Below, piece by piece: positions 45,489 through 56,273 of a DNA stretch of 64,000 nucleotides (position 1 is the stretch's first letter; every line of letters starts with the position of its first letter). Below the pieces are notes generated by a model that made no database searches, had not been told where the DNA came from, and was given only the letters and a program-made list of their open reading frames with translations. The stretch comes from Usnea hakonensis (taxonomy: Eukaryota; Ascomycota; Lecanoromycetes; Lecanorales; Parmeliaceae): the NCBI GenBank assembly GCA_013423325.1, contig BLJB01000026.1, positions 310,001 through 374,000 on the forward strand, given 5' to 3'. Both the position numbers and the translations under genes were made by a program.

Positions 45489-46926
45489 GGTCACAATGCA
45501 GACTTGATTGGAAAGTGGTCTGAGAGGAGCCTGGAGGCTATGAACTTGACCAGAGCCTTGTAAGAAGGTTGCGAGAAGGAAAGGAGAAAAGTAAAGAGAA
45601 GGAAACGAACAACAGAACAAGTATATATTTTGAATCATCGTGACCCGACGTAATCCACGAGAATACTCGCCGCTTTGATGCCTACGGAACGAAAATGATA
45701 TCGCTAACATCTTCATTGGCCAATAAGATGGGCACTAATCGACAGATTCAGCCCTCCGAACATCGCAGGTGTCCTAATTTTACTTTGCCTCTCAATCGCC
45801 TGCCTTGCAAAAGTTACAAAGATGACACTACGGCTCTGGAAACCCAACCGTCTCCGATGACATCTCCGAATCACTTGAAATGTCCTCGCCCCTTCTTCGC
45901 AACCCGTCAGACAAGCATGGTAGATACAATGCTACCATTCTCGGCAATCCAAACCTGCGAGACCAGTCCTCGCACTTCCGATCCAAGTATGAGCAACACC
46001 GTGCTCGAACCTCGACACTAATCCCAAGTAAGAAACCCTCAACATCAAGCCTTCCAACAGTATCCCGTCATCTCGTAGACACAGCCACGAGTCCGCCCTA
46101 ATTAGCCCGTCCATCAGCCACGCTTCCCTATACGAGTAGTTTATCTCAGGCCTACAACCCCCCAAGCCATATCCTCGGCATTTATAGCATGACTGTACCC
46201 CCATGACCCGCGGAAATGGTTGTCGTGGCAGCACGCGAAATGAAATTATTCACGTGAATAAGGATTGGGCGAAAAGAAGGGTGAATAATCACTATTGTAA
46301 AGACTCTGCTATCGGAGTCTTTGCCGTGCATCATCAAGTCTTCGAGGCAAGCACGCCCACAGCTATTGCGGTAATAAGACAATTGGTATATCGCATAACA
46401 GTAATCCCTGAAGCGGATTGCTGAGGATGGGAAAGCTGGTTTGATGGTCTGGGATTCAAAGAATGCGCTTTGCGGCTGCGGGTGATGAGGATGTTGAGGT
46501 TTGGTTTGTGGATTCTGGAGTTTTGAGGGGGTGGGAGGTGGGTATGTATTTATCTCTGTCTCTCTGTCTCTGTCTCTCCCCTCTTCTTGTAAAATGTTGT
46601 GCAGAAAATCTTTCAAGTGGCCACTTTAGAAAAGGGAGAAGTAATGACAGAGGTTGTTGATGCTAGGGATTTGAATGGACATCAGTCCCGCTAGAAGGGA
46701 GGATGCTGCTATTGAACTATGGTAGATAGGTTGCTGATTGGTATGGGGTATGTAGTTGGTTGGTTGGTTCGTTGGGTGGGAAGGTTGGGAATGGTGTTCT
46801 GGGTCATATGAAGAAGAGGGAGAAAAGGAGATTTAGTGCTTGTGTTGGAAACGGGGCTATGGACGACGCTTTTTATTAAGATAAATATTTGGCAGTAAGG
46901 ATTCGGAGAGAGTCTGAGTGAATCGA
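45489..46926. other. Intergenic stretch with simple repeats
   Basis: About 1.4 kb. Contains TCTCTG repeats (46552-46578) and (GGTT)n (46754-46770). Two overlapping plus-strand frames near 45695-46101 look partly protein-like but cannot be joined. Confidence 0.4.
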
Positions 46927-48336
46927 CTAGGAGGGGAAGAAGAGTGGTTTAGCAACCCGGTCCCACTCCTCATCCCATCTAAGTTTCCCTTCTTCAACAG
47001 CGCCTTTCTTTAAACTCTTCAACAAGTCCTCGTCGCCACCAAACAATTGCATCAAAATTCCCTGCAAGCCTTTGGCGTCACTGAAGCTCCTGCCATTCAC
47101 CCCTTCGTGCACCAGTTCGAGCCACGCTTCGAAATTCCCCCATCCAGCCACGGGCAGTCCGGCTCCAAACATGTCTACCACTTTCATTGGTAGATCGACG
47201 CCGCTGCTGCTGGTGTGCAGACTCACGCCCAGGTCGGCAGAGCCAAGTAATTTGGCGTAATCGGGAGTGCTGAGGAAAGCGGTTTCAATGGTCACCATTT
47301 CGAGTTTCTCTTCTGCTTTCAGGTGTTTGATGCGGGTTTTGAAGGCATCTTTCTGCGGGCCTTTGCCGGTTACTACGACCAGTATCTCTGGGAGGTGAGG
47401 GTGTGTGGTTATTGCCAGATCGGAGTAGTTGATCAGTGCGTCGAGGAGGACGGAGAAGTCTTCGTCGGGTGTCCAGGATGTCGAGCTGACTAGGAGGCGC
47501 GATTTGCCCGTTTGGATTTCTGAGACGAGGCGCTGGTATTCTTCATACATTTGGCCGTCAACTGGAGTAAGAAGCTTCGGCAAGGTGTCGAGGAAGCTCG
47601 AGCGCTGCGCTTGGGACAGGACTTGGAGGTGGGACGCTGGGCGGTCGTGGAGAGGCAGTAATTTTGTTGCGATGCCATAATCTCGTTTCAGGACTTGCGC
47701 CATAACGTTGGTCACGCACAAGTGGGCTTCGGCGGAGCGAGCGAAGATTTGTTCGTACAGGCGTGAGATTTGGACTAGTGGATGCACGTTTCCTAGTCTT
47801 AGAGCAAGGATGGAGTATCCAAAATTATGCCAATCAATTACGAGTCGTGTATGGCGAAGGAAGCAGACAATATATGCGACGAAAAGTGTTGGTATCGAGG
47901 GAGGATTCTGAACAAGCATGGTTCTGGAAGGTTTTGTTCGGTATCCAAGAGCGAGCCATAAGGTCCAAATTTGAAAGAGTACCTTTAGAGGCCCATATAT
48001 CAAGAAGAGTCGCTTGTCCTTTGTCTGAAGAGAATCAGGAGCAGATTCAAGGGCATGGACTCTGATTATATTAGGGATTGCAAGTATATCAGGATGTATA
48101 TCCGACTCTCGATATCCGATGAGATCAACCTGTGCCCCATGCTTGGCAATACTCAAAGCATGATACTGCATCCGGGGACTCCTGCCAATGTCGCCCAAGA
48201 CCAAGATTTGGACTCTGTTGGCACTTCGGTCCTTACCTATGATGCCGCCGTATTGAGTCGGTAGATTGAGCAGCACGAGGGAAGAAATGGCGAAGATGAT
48301 GACCAGCCATAGTAGCCAGCTATCCAGACTGAACAT
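46927..48336 (-). CDS. alg1: ALG1, chitobiosyldiphosphodolichol beta-mannosyltransferase
   Basis: Single-exon 469-aa protein. An N-terminal TM anchor (LLWLVIIFAISSLVLLNL) is followed by a GT-B glycosyltransferase: GDIGRSPRMQYHALSIAKHG near the N-terminus and LGVSLHTSSSGVDLPMKVVDMFGAGLPV in the donor-binding half. ALG1 adds the first mannose (GDP-Man donor) to dolichol-linked GlcNAc2 on the cytosolic ER face, an essential step of N-glycosylation. Length and motifs match the family well. Confidence 0.95.
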   Translation of the reverse strand: MFSLDSWLLWLVIIFAISSLVLLNLPTQYGGIIGKDRSANRVQILVLGDIGRSPRMQYHALSIAKHGAQVDLIGYRESDIHPDILAIPNIIRVHALESAPDSLQTKDKRLFLIYGPLKVLFQIWTLWLALGYRTKPSRTMLVQNPPSIPTLFVAYIVCFLRHTRLVIDWHNFGYSILALRLGNVHPLVQISRLYEQIFARSAEAHLCVTNVMAQVLKRDYGIATKLLPLHDRPASHLQVLSQAQRSSFLDTLPKLLTPVDGQMYEEYQRLVSEIQTGKSRLLVSSTSWTPDEDFSVLLDALINYSDLAITTHPHLPEILVVVTGKGPQKDAFKTRIKHLKAEEKLEMVTIETAFLSTPDYAKLLGSADLGVSLHTSSSGVDLPMKVVDMFGAGLPVAGWGNFEAWLELVHEGVNGRSFSDAKGLQGILMQLFGGDEDLLKSLKKGAVEEGKLRWDEEWDRVAKPLFFPS

Positions 48337-48836
48337 CAGGAGCAGAATTTGAAAAACATAAGCAGAGGTTAGGAGAAGTCGTCTGCATTTTGAAGAAGAG
48401 TTGGCCTGTTCATTGCTTGTTACCTTGCTCTTCTGGGACAGCAGTAAGATGTTGTAGTGGGGAGTGGGGGTTCTCTACTTAGGGTCCACCTTGATTTTAG
48501 CGGCCGGGCCGATGTTTGTCCCACTTAAGGTACCTAGCTTAAATAATAAAGTACTTTAATTTCCCGATCTCTTTCCCAGTACCCGTACCCCTGAGAAGGT
48601 CAATCGAGATGAACTTTCCCCTAAACGGTCACCTATTGTCTTTTGTCTATCAACCGTGAATTGTGATCCTGCAAACATCTTTGTCACTACGACATAGTAT
48701 CTTCATCCTTCGGATCTGCATCTTAGCGGACATCTCCCGTCTCCCATCCTGCCTTCCTTCTCTCCACAATCAACTTAGCCATGATCTACAGGGAGCAATA
48801 AAAAGCAACATCCATTGCAAAGGAGGCTACTTTGCA
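48337..48836. promoter_or_regulatory. Divergent promoter region
   Basis: Between ALG1 and the Msc2-like gene; includes TTAAGGTACCTAGCTTAAATAATAAAG at 48525-48550. The frame open from 48663 to the ATG at 48837 lacks an ATG of its own. Confidence 0.4.
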
Positions 48837-51800
48837 ATGGCAACCACCTACGCCCTTCCTTCCACAAACCTTCACAATGTGCATGGACACGGCCATTCGC
48901 ACGGCAGGAAGTCTACAACGGAAAGACTTCCTCTACGTCCCACATCAATTAATGGCGGACTCCACGTCAGTAGTGGACATGTTTCCTCCGACTTGCTCAA
49001 ACCTCAGACCCAAAACCAACCTCACAAATCGATAGACGTCTTTTCCAACTCAAATCAGCTGTCCTTTGATTCCAACCAACAGCGGCCAAATACCTTGCAA
49101 CTTCCAATGCCGAGCTCCTTTTCAACCCCAACAACATCCAGATCTAAGAGCATGGAGAGACGGAAAAGCGTGGGGCTTCCCACACACTTGCGCCTCGAAA
49201 AAAATGGATATGGCTTCCCTCCTCCTAGCGGCCCACAAGTCCCGACAATAGATGAGAAAGCAGGGAAAAGGTACCTCTTCCCCGTCATGCATGACCTGTG
49301 GACGGACATGGTTGACACAAATAGCTCGAAATGGATGACGGCCAGCGAGCTCCTCAGCTCGATACTCGTGCCTCTACCTTATGTCATTGCATCCAGAGCC
49401 TTCACAACCCTTGCTGGCCCAGGGGCTTCTCTGGATGGGGTACCCGTAACAGGTCTCAAAGCACCAAGGTTCCCAGCTCTGCTAGAGATAAGCACTTTAA
49501 CGTCCTTGACGCTTCTCCTAGTCGGTTTGAGAGGCAAGATTGGAAATACATCAGCAACAGTGTTGGATAAAAGAAAAAAATCTTTGACTGGAATGGAAGA
49601 TGTACATAAGATTCAGTGGATTGATATGGCTCGCAGGGTTGCCGCAAGGTTCTTGACCGTTGGGTTGCCATTCTACGCCACATCGAAGCTCGGAGGTGCC
49701 CGTGTTGCTTTGGTCATGCTCACAGCGCTAGCAACGAATATCATGACAATTGATCAAGAACCTACAGATCTCATGCGCGCCAAAGGCTGGAGCAGAATAC
49801 TCGCGCAAAGACCATGGACCCTAGTGGCAATCCTGCCTCAGCTCGTATCAGACCTTACGGGCTATACAAATTCCTCGGCAACAACTGTTGAGGTTTTGCT
49901 AGGCTACATCAGTCTTGGCATAACAATTTTTGTACTACCGCCATGTTTTTCATCTCTCAGACCCAAGACCTCTGTCGTTACCTGCACCGCTCCTGCTTCA
50001 GAATCCAAAACTTCAGCGGTCCTTGCGACACCATGGGAAATACCACCTCAACTGGAAGACAAGTCTTCCAGAACACTTTCAGTATCACCAATGATTTGTT
50101 CTCCGGAAGACGTCAACCTCACCTTCTACAGCGGATTTGTACTATTAGTATTGAGTATCATACTCCTCGTCTCCTCCGGGATAAGTGCTGGCACTGCGTC
50201 CCCAAATCAGCTTGCCTGGAGCTTGCTTTCTACGTTCGCAACGGCCTTTGCTCTAATCACAGCCGACCCAAAGAGCCTTCGAGGCAATAAAAAGATCGGT
50301 CTTATTTTTGGTTCATTCATGTCCTCCTTCGGTCTTACTATACTGTGCAGTGAAGCATGGAGCTTGTTAGCGTATCAGAGCGTTTTCATAGGCATTTCTT
50401 TCGCAGCAGCAAAACTTGATACCCAAACGGCGGTTTCGGTTTCATCTCTATCGAACCACCATGGCCACGTTCACCATCATCAGCAGCAGCCAACGAAGTT
50501 GAGTATTCCAGAGCACTCCCAGATGTCAAGATTCTCCGAGTTTGTGATTCAGCATATACCACATTGGCCCCTGCTTCATAGCATTCTGGCTGAGAAGGAC
50601 TCCCGGCGAATATTTTACTTTATGAGGTAATTCAAAATCCGAAAATTACTGGTGAACGTATCGCTGCTGACTGCTCGTAAAGTCTTAACTTCGTTTTCAT
50701 GATCGTTCAGACATTCTATGGAATAGTGACTGGATCCTTGGGTCTGTTAAGCGATAGCATTCACATGTTTTTCGACTGCCTGGCACTTGTGGTGGGCCTA
50801 TGCGCTGCGGTCATGAGCAAATGGCCTCCCAGCACCAGGTTCCCTTATGGATACGGCAAAATGGATACCCTTGCCGGCTTCGCCAATGGCATTTTCTTGA
50901 TGTTCGTCGTCTTTCAGATGTTTTAGTCCCCAATGCTCATCATGATATAGGCTCATTAGCGTCGAGATCATCTACGAGGCACTCGAGAGACTAGCAGGAG
51001 GCAACAAAATACACAACCTTGGGGAGCTGCTGACAGTCAGCACCCTCGGCCTGTTAGTGAACCTCATTGGCATGACAGCCTTCGGGCACGCGCATCATGG
51101 GCATGGACACTCGCACGGCGGACATGACCACGCAGATCATTCTCATCACAATCACTCTCATCACGAACATCCTCCTCACGACCATGCCCATCACAATCAC
51201 GCCCATCACGAACATACCCATCACGAGCATACCCACCACGAGCATACCCACCACGAGCATACCCACCACGACCATACCCACAACGATCATTGCCATAACG
51301 ATCACTCTCCTTCAAAGAACGAACATCCAGCTCACAATTCTCACGGCCATGATCATCTACATGATCATCTTCACACGGGACCATCCCCGAGTCCTTCACC
51401 TTACTCTTCTATACCTCCAACTCCTTCCAAACCTCTCAATCCAGCTTCCCACGCTCACGGCCACGGCTCCCATGGTCATGGGCATCATCACGGCAACGAA
51501 AACATGCACGGCATATTCTTGCATGTCATGGCTGACACTCTTGGCTCCGTTGCCGTAGTCATCTCCACCGTCCTCATTCACTTCTACGGCTGGTCAGGCT
51601 TTGATCCTCTAGCCTCTTGCCTTATTGCAATCCTCATATTCGCCTCCGCCGTCCCTCTGGTTACCTCATCTGCCCGCACTCTCTTGTTGACAATTCCAGA
51701 GGATACCGAGTACGATTTACGGGAGGCTTTGGCAGGTCTGAGTAATCTGAGAGGTGTCGTTGGCTACGCGGTACCCAAATTCTGGCTAGAAGAGGGAGAA

Positions 51801-51965
51801 AATCGCAAAGTTTTGGGAGTTATTCATGTTATTGCTGGCAAGGGCGGAGATATGGAAGACGTGAAAGAGAGGGCCATTGCTTTTTTGAAAAGCAGGCACA
51901 TGGACGTAGTAGTCCAGGTCGAGCGCGAGGGGAGCGGTAGATGCTGGTGTCAAGCTGTGAAGTGA
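48837..51965 (+). CDS. msc2: Msc2-like zinc transporter (cation diffusion facilitator)
   Basis: Exons 48837-50626, 50683-50901 and 50951-51965 (introns of 56 and 49 nt) give 1007 aa. The N-terminal ~590 residues hold a short His stretch and about ten hydrophobic segments, as in Msc2/ZnT5. The CDF core follows: GSLGLLSDSIHMFFD (zinc-site Asp residues), a cytosolic loop at ~714-820 that is extremely His-rich, then HVMADTLGSV with the second His/Asp site. A C-terminal metallo-chaperone-like domain ends the protein. Msc2 loads zinc into the ER as a heteromer with Zrg17. Confidence 0.92.
51195..51290 (+). repeat. Tandem 15-bp repeat encoding a His-rich loop
   Basis: Several near-identical CATACCCACCACGAG units follow each other and encode HTHHE/HTHHD repeats in the zinc-transporter loop. 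Copy number may vary. Confidence 0.85.
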
Positions 51966-52291
51966 ACAGGCTCGAGTTGAGAAAGAGCTGTAACGAACAC
52001 GCAATTCAACGTTTGATGACCTCGAATAGGACATGAGCACCCTGTATTCTCCACCCCCTGCCGTTGAGCATAGATAGCAATGTACAGTAGCTTACTCTTC
52101 AATGAAACATGACGTCAATCTCCACTTGGACGCCTCGGTGATTCAAAAACATTTCTGTACAGCATCCCACAGCTGAGCAAAGACATGGCGCTGTCTTTAC
52201 CCGCGATCACGAACATGAGACTGTGAATAAGAGGCCGAGACGACAGATGGCTCTTACACCAAGACTGCTTTCAACTGTACAGATAGCTCCT
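51966..52291. other. Convergent intergenic stretch
   Basis: 3' flanks of the Msc2-like gene and the small secreted-protein gene. Nothing else seen. Confidence 0.5.
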
Positions 52292-53007
52292 CTAGCCATT
52301 GATATTCCCGTGCCCAACCTGGTGTTCCCCGTCCCATATCGTAAAGCTCCCCGTCCGAAACCCAATGCCCTCGTTCGACATCCATTCAATCAACGCCTGT
52401 ATCCCCGACTGTAGCACCCCGTACGTCATCTGATAGTCGTCTTCGCTATACACGACTATGCTCATCGCGTTGCGGCCCAGCTGGCGCCAGCCGCTGCTCG
52501 GTATCAGGCCCGTTTGACCGCCGGCGATGGTCCTTTGGACGGCGGCGAGGCAGTCGTTGAGGAAGGTTGAGACGGCCGCGTTGGCGGCGCCGCTGGAGAC
52601 GACGACGATGAAGGTGTTGGTGTGGGCTTCGCAGTAGGTTGTGCCGTCGTAAGGTTTGCGGGGGTAGAGGATGGGTGGAGGGTTGGAGAGAGGTTTTGGT
52701 TGCTGTTCACGCTTCTTGCGGGTTTGGAAGGCTCCTCTGGTTGGAGGATTGTTAGTCTTTGCTCTGTTGAATAGAAGGGATTGCGTTGGCGATCATTGGG
52801 GGGTTAGTGCTGAACTCACGTTCCTGCGCGGACTCCTGGTAGATTGTCGCAGAAAAGATGATGAGCGGGACTAATTTGGGGAGCGAGATTGGGACAGGGA
52901 GAGGTCTGTGAGTCCCATAAGTTGATACATGTGAGGATATCGTTGTCGACTGGGAGTGGGGAGGCTAGGGCTAGAGCTATCATAGGCGTAACTGTAGCCA
53001 GTCTCAT
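52292..53007 (-). CDS. Small secreted protein of unknown function
   Basis: Exons 53007-52820 and 52736-52292 with an 83-nt intron (GTGAGT..GACTAAC..CCAACCAG), 210 aa. The start MRLATVTPMIALALAS is a signal peptide; an in-frame ATG 18 nt upstream would extend it. The mature part has few Cys (CINLWDSQ, CPNLAP, FCDNLPG, YCEAHT, NDCLAA) and a folded C-terminal domain (NTFIVVVSSGAANAAVSTF, SGWRQLGRNAMSIVVYSE). No family recognised; an effector or cell-wall role is possible. Confidence 0.75.
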
Positions 53008-53837
53008 GATCCCAGCAGCACACATGTCGTAGAAGTATTGTTATAGAGGGTACATTATTATTATTTATCCGGTGACAGTGCGTTTATGAACCCAACTCTG
53101 GAGGCCGACGGTTCGGTGGGGAGGGCGCCCTCATTGCTTTCGAGAACCCCTTCATCATGCCAGCGTGATAGCACTCCCGACCCTTAGCACTCAGGCGCAA
53201 GTAACGATAACGAGAGCCATCTCACTACGAGGGCAAGAGAGATACCGCAATGCGCAGGGTGAGACACGGTAGCAGCTGCTAGATAAGGTGGGTTTATATT
53301 CGTGAAGGCTAGTGTATTATGTTCTCGCGGCAACCCCCAGCCCGGGGTATTTTGGAGCCTTTCGACGGCCCTTGCGGCAGGCTTGACAGGACGGCACGAG
53401 GTTCTCTTAGTGACGGTCCAGTTGTTGACGGCTGAAGTATCGTCCAGGAAGGCTAGGCATTGGCGCGTATGCTTGGCACTATCAAACCCACTATACGCGC
53501 CGGATCCGACGTGGCGAAGCTAATGCTGGTTGAGACCTAGAGTTTTAAAAGACGAAAGTCGAGTTTCAGTGCTTGGTAGCGACGCCTAGACGGAGACCCT
53601 GCGGTTGTTATTTCTGGCCGCTGATTGATACTCGTACATTTGGTTGAGGGTAGTGATACTTTACAGATGATCGGATAGCCCGCCTAATGTGGTTTCAAGT
53701 TCAAGGGGCAACCTTGTTTGAAACTACCGGTATTTCAAGTCGATCGCTCTCTATGTTGTAAATCCGACTATTCGACCAGCAACTCCTCTGTCCTGTACCA
53801 ATGATCGCATGCCATTCAGGAATCTAATCTGACCGCC
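53008..53837. other. Intergenic stretch
   Basis: Promoter side of the secreted-protein gene and of the TFIIIC subunit gene. No supported gene. Confidence 0.45.
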
Positions 53838-55759
53838 ATGCTTCCTCCAGCCCACATCCCCGTGCAGCCTTTATGCCAACAATGTCTAGCCTGGTCTCAA
53901 GATGGCGAGCTCGCAGTTGCTGCCGGCGAGGAGGTTTACCTACTGCTCCCCCAGTATGGCAGTCCCGATCCTTGGACAAATTTGAGCATCACCATCAGCA
54001 AGTTCACCTTTGATGAATGGCCCTGGCAGGAGCCCGCCAGCTTCCAAGAGATGTCTATTGGCGAGGAGCAAAGTAGAGCTACCGTCACGGCTCTCGCGTG
54101 GTCCCCTCCCGGTCTAGCCAAACATGGCCGCTCTGTGCTTGCAGTTCTGACTTCGAATTTATTACTATCACTTTGGGCATCCAACTCTGACCCTACCGAT
54201 CTTGGTAGCTGGGAGAGGGTCTCAGTAGTCAACAAAGCTCTCTTGTCTAGAAGTCGCCATCAGCAACGAATCCGTAGCATGGCATGGGCTCCGACAAACC
54301 CTCAGCACGTTGACCGCCTAACACCTTGTTCTGGGAAGAAATGGGGAATTCCTCTTCTTGCGGTCGCAGACGATAGCAGCGGGCTCTACTTTCTCAAAGT
54401 TTCAAGCCCTTACAACGGCCGTTCCCTTGCATGGGACATTGAAGTCCTCCATCGCGAAGTTATCGCAGTATCCCGTTCATTTAGTGATCGGCCATCTCTG
54501 CTGAACCTTGCCATGAACGCGAATCACTTCATTGACCGCATTGATTTCGGTAGGTGGGACGATTCAATTCCTGTTGTGTATCGCATCTCTGGAAGCGTGT
54601 GTCGCTCAAGACTATACGTTTACGAGGATACACTTTCTCAAGAACAAGTTGCAGACTTGGCAGGTGGTGGACCTCCAGCTGTGAGCTTGGTCGCAGCTAG
54701 TTCTAACGACGGCAGTATACCGAGGCTACCTATAATCACGCCTCTTATGAAAAATCAGATGGCAACAGAGAAGGTCAAGTATGGGCTGAAAAGTAATATT
54801 GGTAGCGATGTAGAGCTGAGAACTTGGGGTGTGGCTTCACTCAATGACCTTGTTGCCACCTGCATCACCGTACATCCAACAAAGATGATTGATTATGCAG
54901 CGCCATTTGAGGGAAACTCCACCATCATATTTGACAACAGTGATGGTGATAACAACGCAAAGAACATGTTTCCCTGGCAAAGCTCTGTGGAAGTGGATAT
55001 AGCAAATACGCAAAAAACTATCTTGGACACAATGGTGGATCAAATCCCACAAAGAACACTGACTACTAATGGTCTTGATCTAAAGATTGCTTACATTGCG
55101 TTTTGTGGCGCGTTGCTTTTGAGTGATGAGAAATACCTTTATAGACCTCAGATGCTTCAAGCCGCAATGAAAATATTGGATGTTATCGAGCGTCATGCAA
55201 GCATTGATCTACAGCTAGAACGCCACGCTCTGTTGTCCGTCAAGGATACTCATCAGCTTTCTGACCAAGAGCTCAGCAAGATTATTCGGCAGATGACGCT
55301 AGCAAGAGGTCAAGACGAGTCAAATGTAGAAAATCCAGAGAAGAATCTTCTACATGTTTGTCCTTTCTGTCCAAAGTCTCAAAGAGCTATACCCTTCGAT
55401 GACTTCACAGAAGCATACTGCCAGCAAAGACACCCTTTTGGTATGTTTCTTTCCCCTGAGGAGCTCGCATTAATCTTACAAGCCGCGCAGCAAGGTGCGC
55501 TCTTACTTTTCTGCCTGTGATTGCCCCAGGAATCACCAAGCACTGTATTAGGTGCAAACGTGAGTTCTTCGACGAACGCTCTCATCCCGACATACACATG
55601 AAAACATCTCAGCAATTGATTTCCGCTGACCGTGGTGAGAGCAATGTTGAGCACCTCGTTGCGCAAGAGGACACGGGACTTGTCAAGCACTCGCTTGCCT
55701 CTGTGATTTTCGACAAATTCGACGCTTGCCCATACTGTGGTAGCAAATATTGTGGTTGA
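53838..55759 (+). CDS. TFIIIC subunit with zinc-finger C-terminus
   Basis: Exons 53838-55440 and 55491-55759 (50-nt intron, GTATGT..GCGCAG) give 623 aa. The N-terminus is a beta-propeller-like region (QQCLAWSQDGELAVAAGEEVYLL, ALAWSPPGLAKHG, RSMAWAPTN), matching TFIIIC delta/GTF3C4-type subunits. The C-terminus has paired Cys motifs for zinc: CPFC, CIRC and CPYCGSKYC. TFIIIC binds the B box of tRNA genes and recruits TFIIIB for pol III. Yeast and fission-yeast naming (Sfc9-like) is uncertain. Confidence 0.85.
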
Positions 55760-56273
55760 GTAGTAATCATATGGCCGCTAGACCCCAAATCTGATGCTGC
55801 GCAACAGTATGCCACCAAGACGGCTTTGTGGTGCAGGAAAGTGTACAGACATGCAAGTGTGCGCGTGGGTTTAGCCGGGACATAGGATCAACATTCCACG
55901 CTTACGTGTTTGCTTGTTTCAACTTTCAACTTTGTTTGTCCTGATCGTGGATTACCAAGAGCGTGAAGCTCATTTCGACCAGGGCAACACCGTGCTGGAC
56001 CTATATGGTGCTGCTACCTTTGTCTGTCGAGCGCATTTCTTATCCTATTTTAAGAACCCAGTTGAGAGCTGCGCCCGCAGGTCAACGATACCGACAATAT
56101 GGCCGGTTTCGGCGACCTGCAGACGCATCCGGGCTGCATACAAGGAACGGCCAATATCCGAAGATTGCTTTGTCCAGTGCCACCACCGACCTCAAATCTT
56201 CTAATGCAACCTCATTTCATCTGTCAACTTCTATGCGCTGTTCAGAACACGAGTTATTCTGACTATAGTGGCA
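55760..56273. other. Intergenic stretch
   Basis: Leader and promoter side of the next gene. Overlapping short frames without features. Confidence 0.45.

Noticed and set aside
45695..46101. Two overlapping plus-strand frames (DDTTALETQPSP; YNATILGNPNLRDQ)
   Set aside because: Both look partly protein-like but are in different frames and no splice set joins them to a start.
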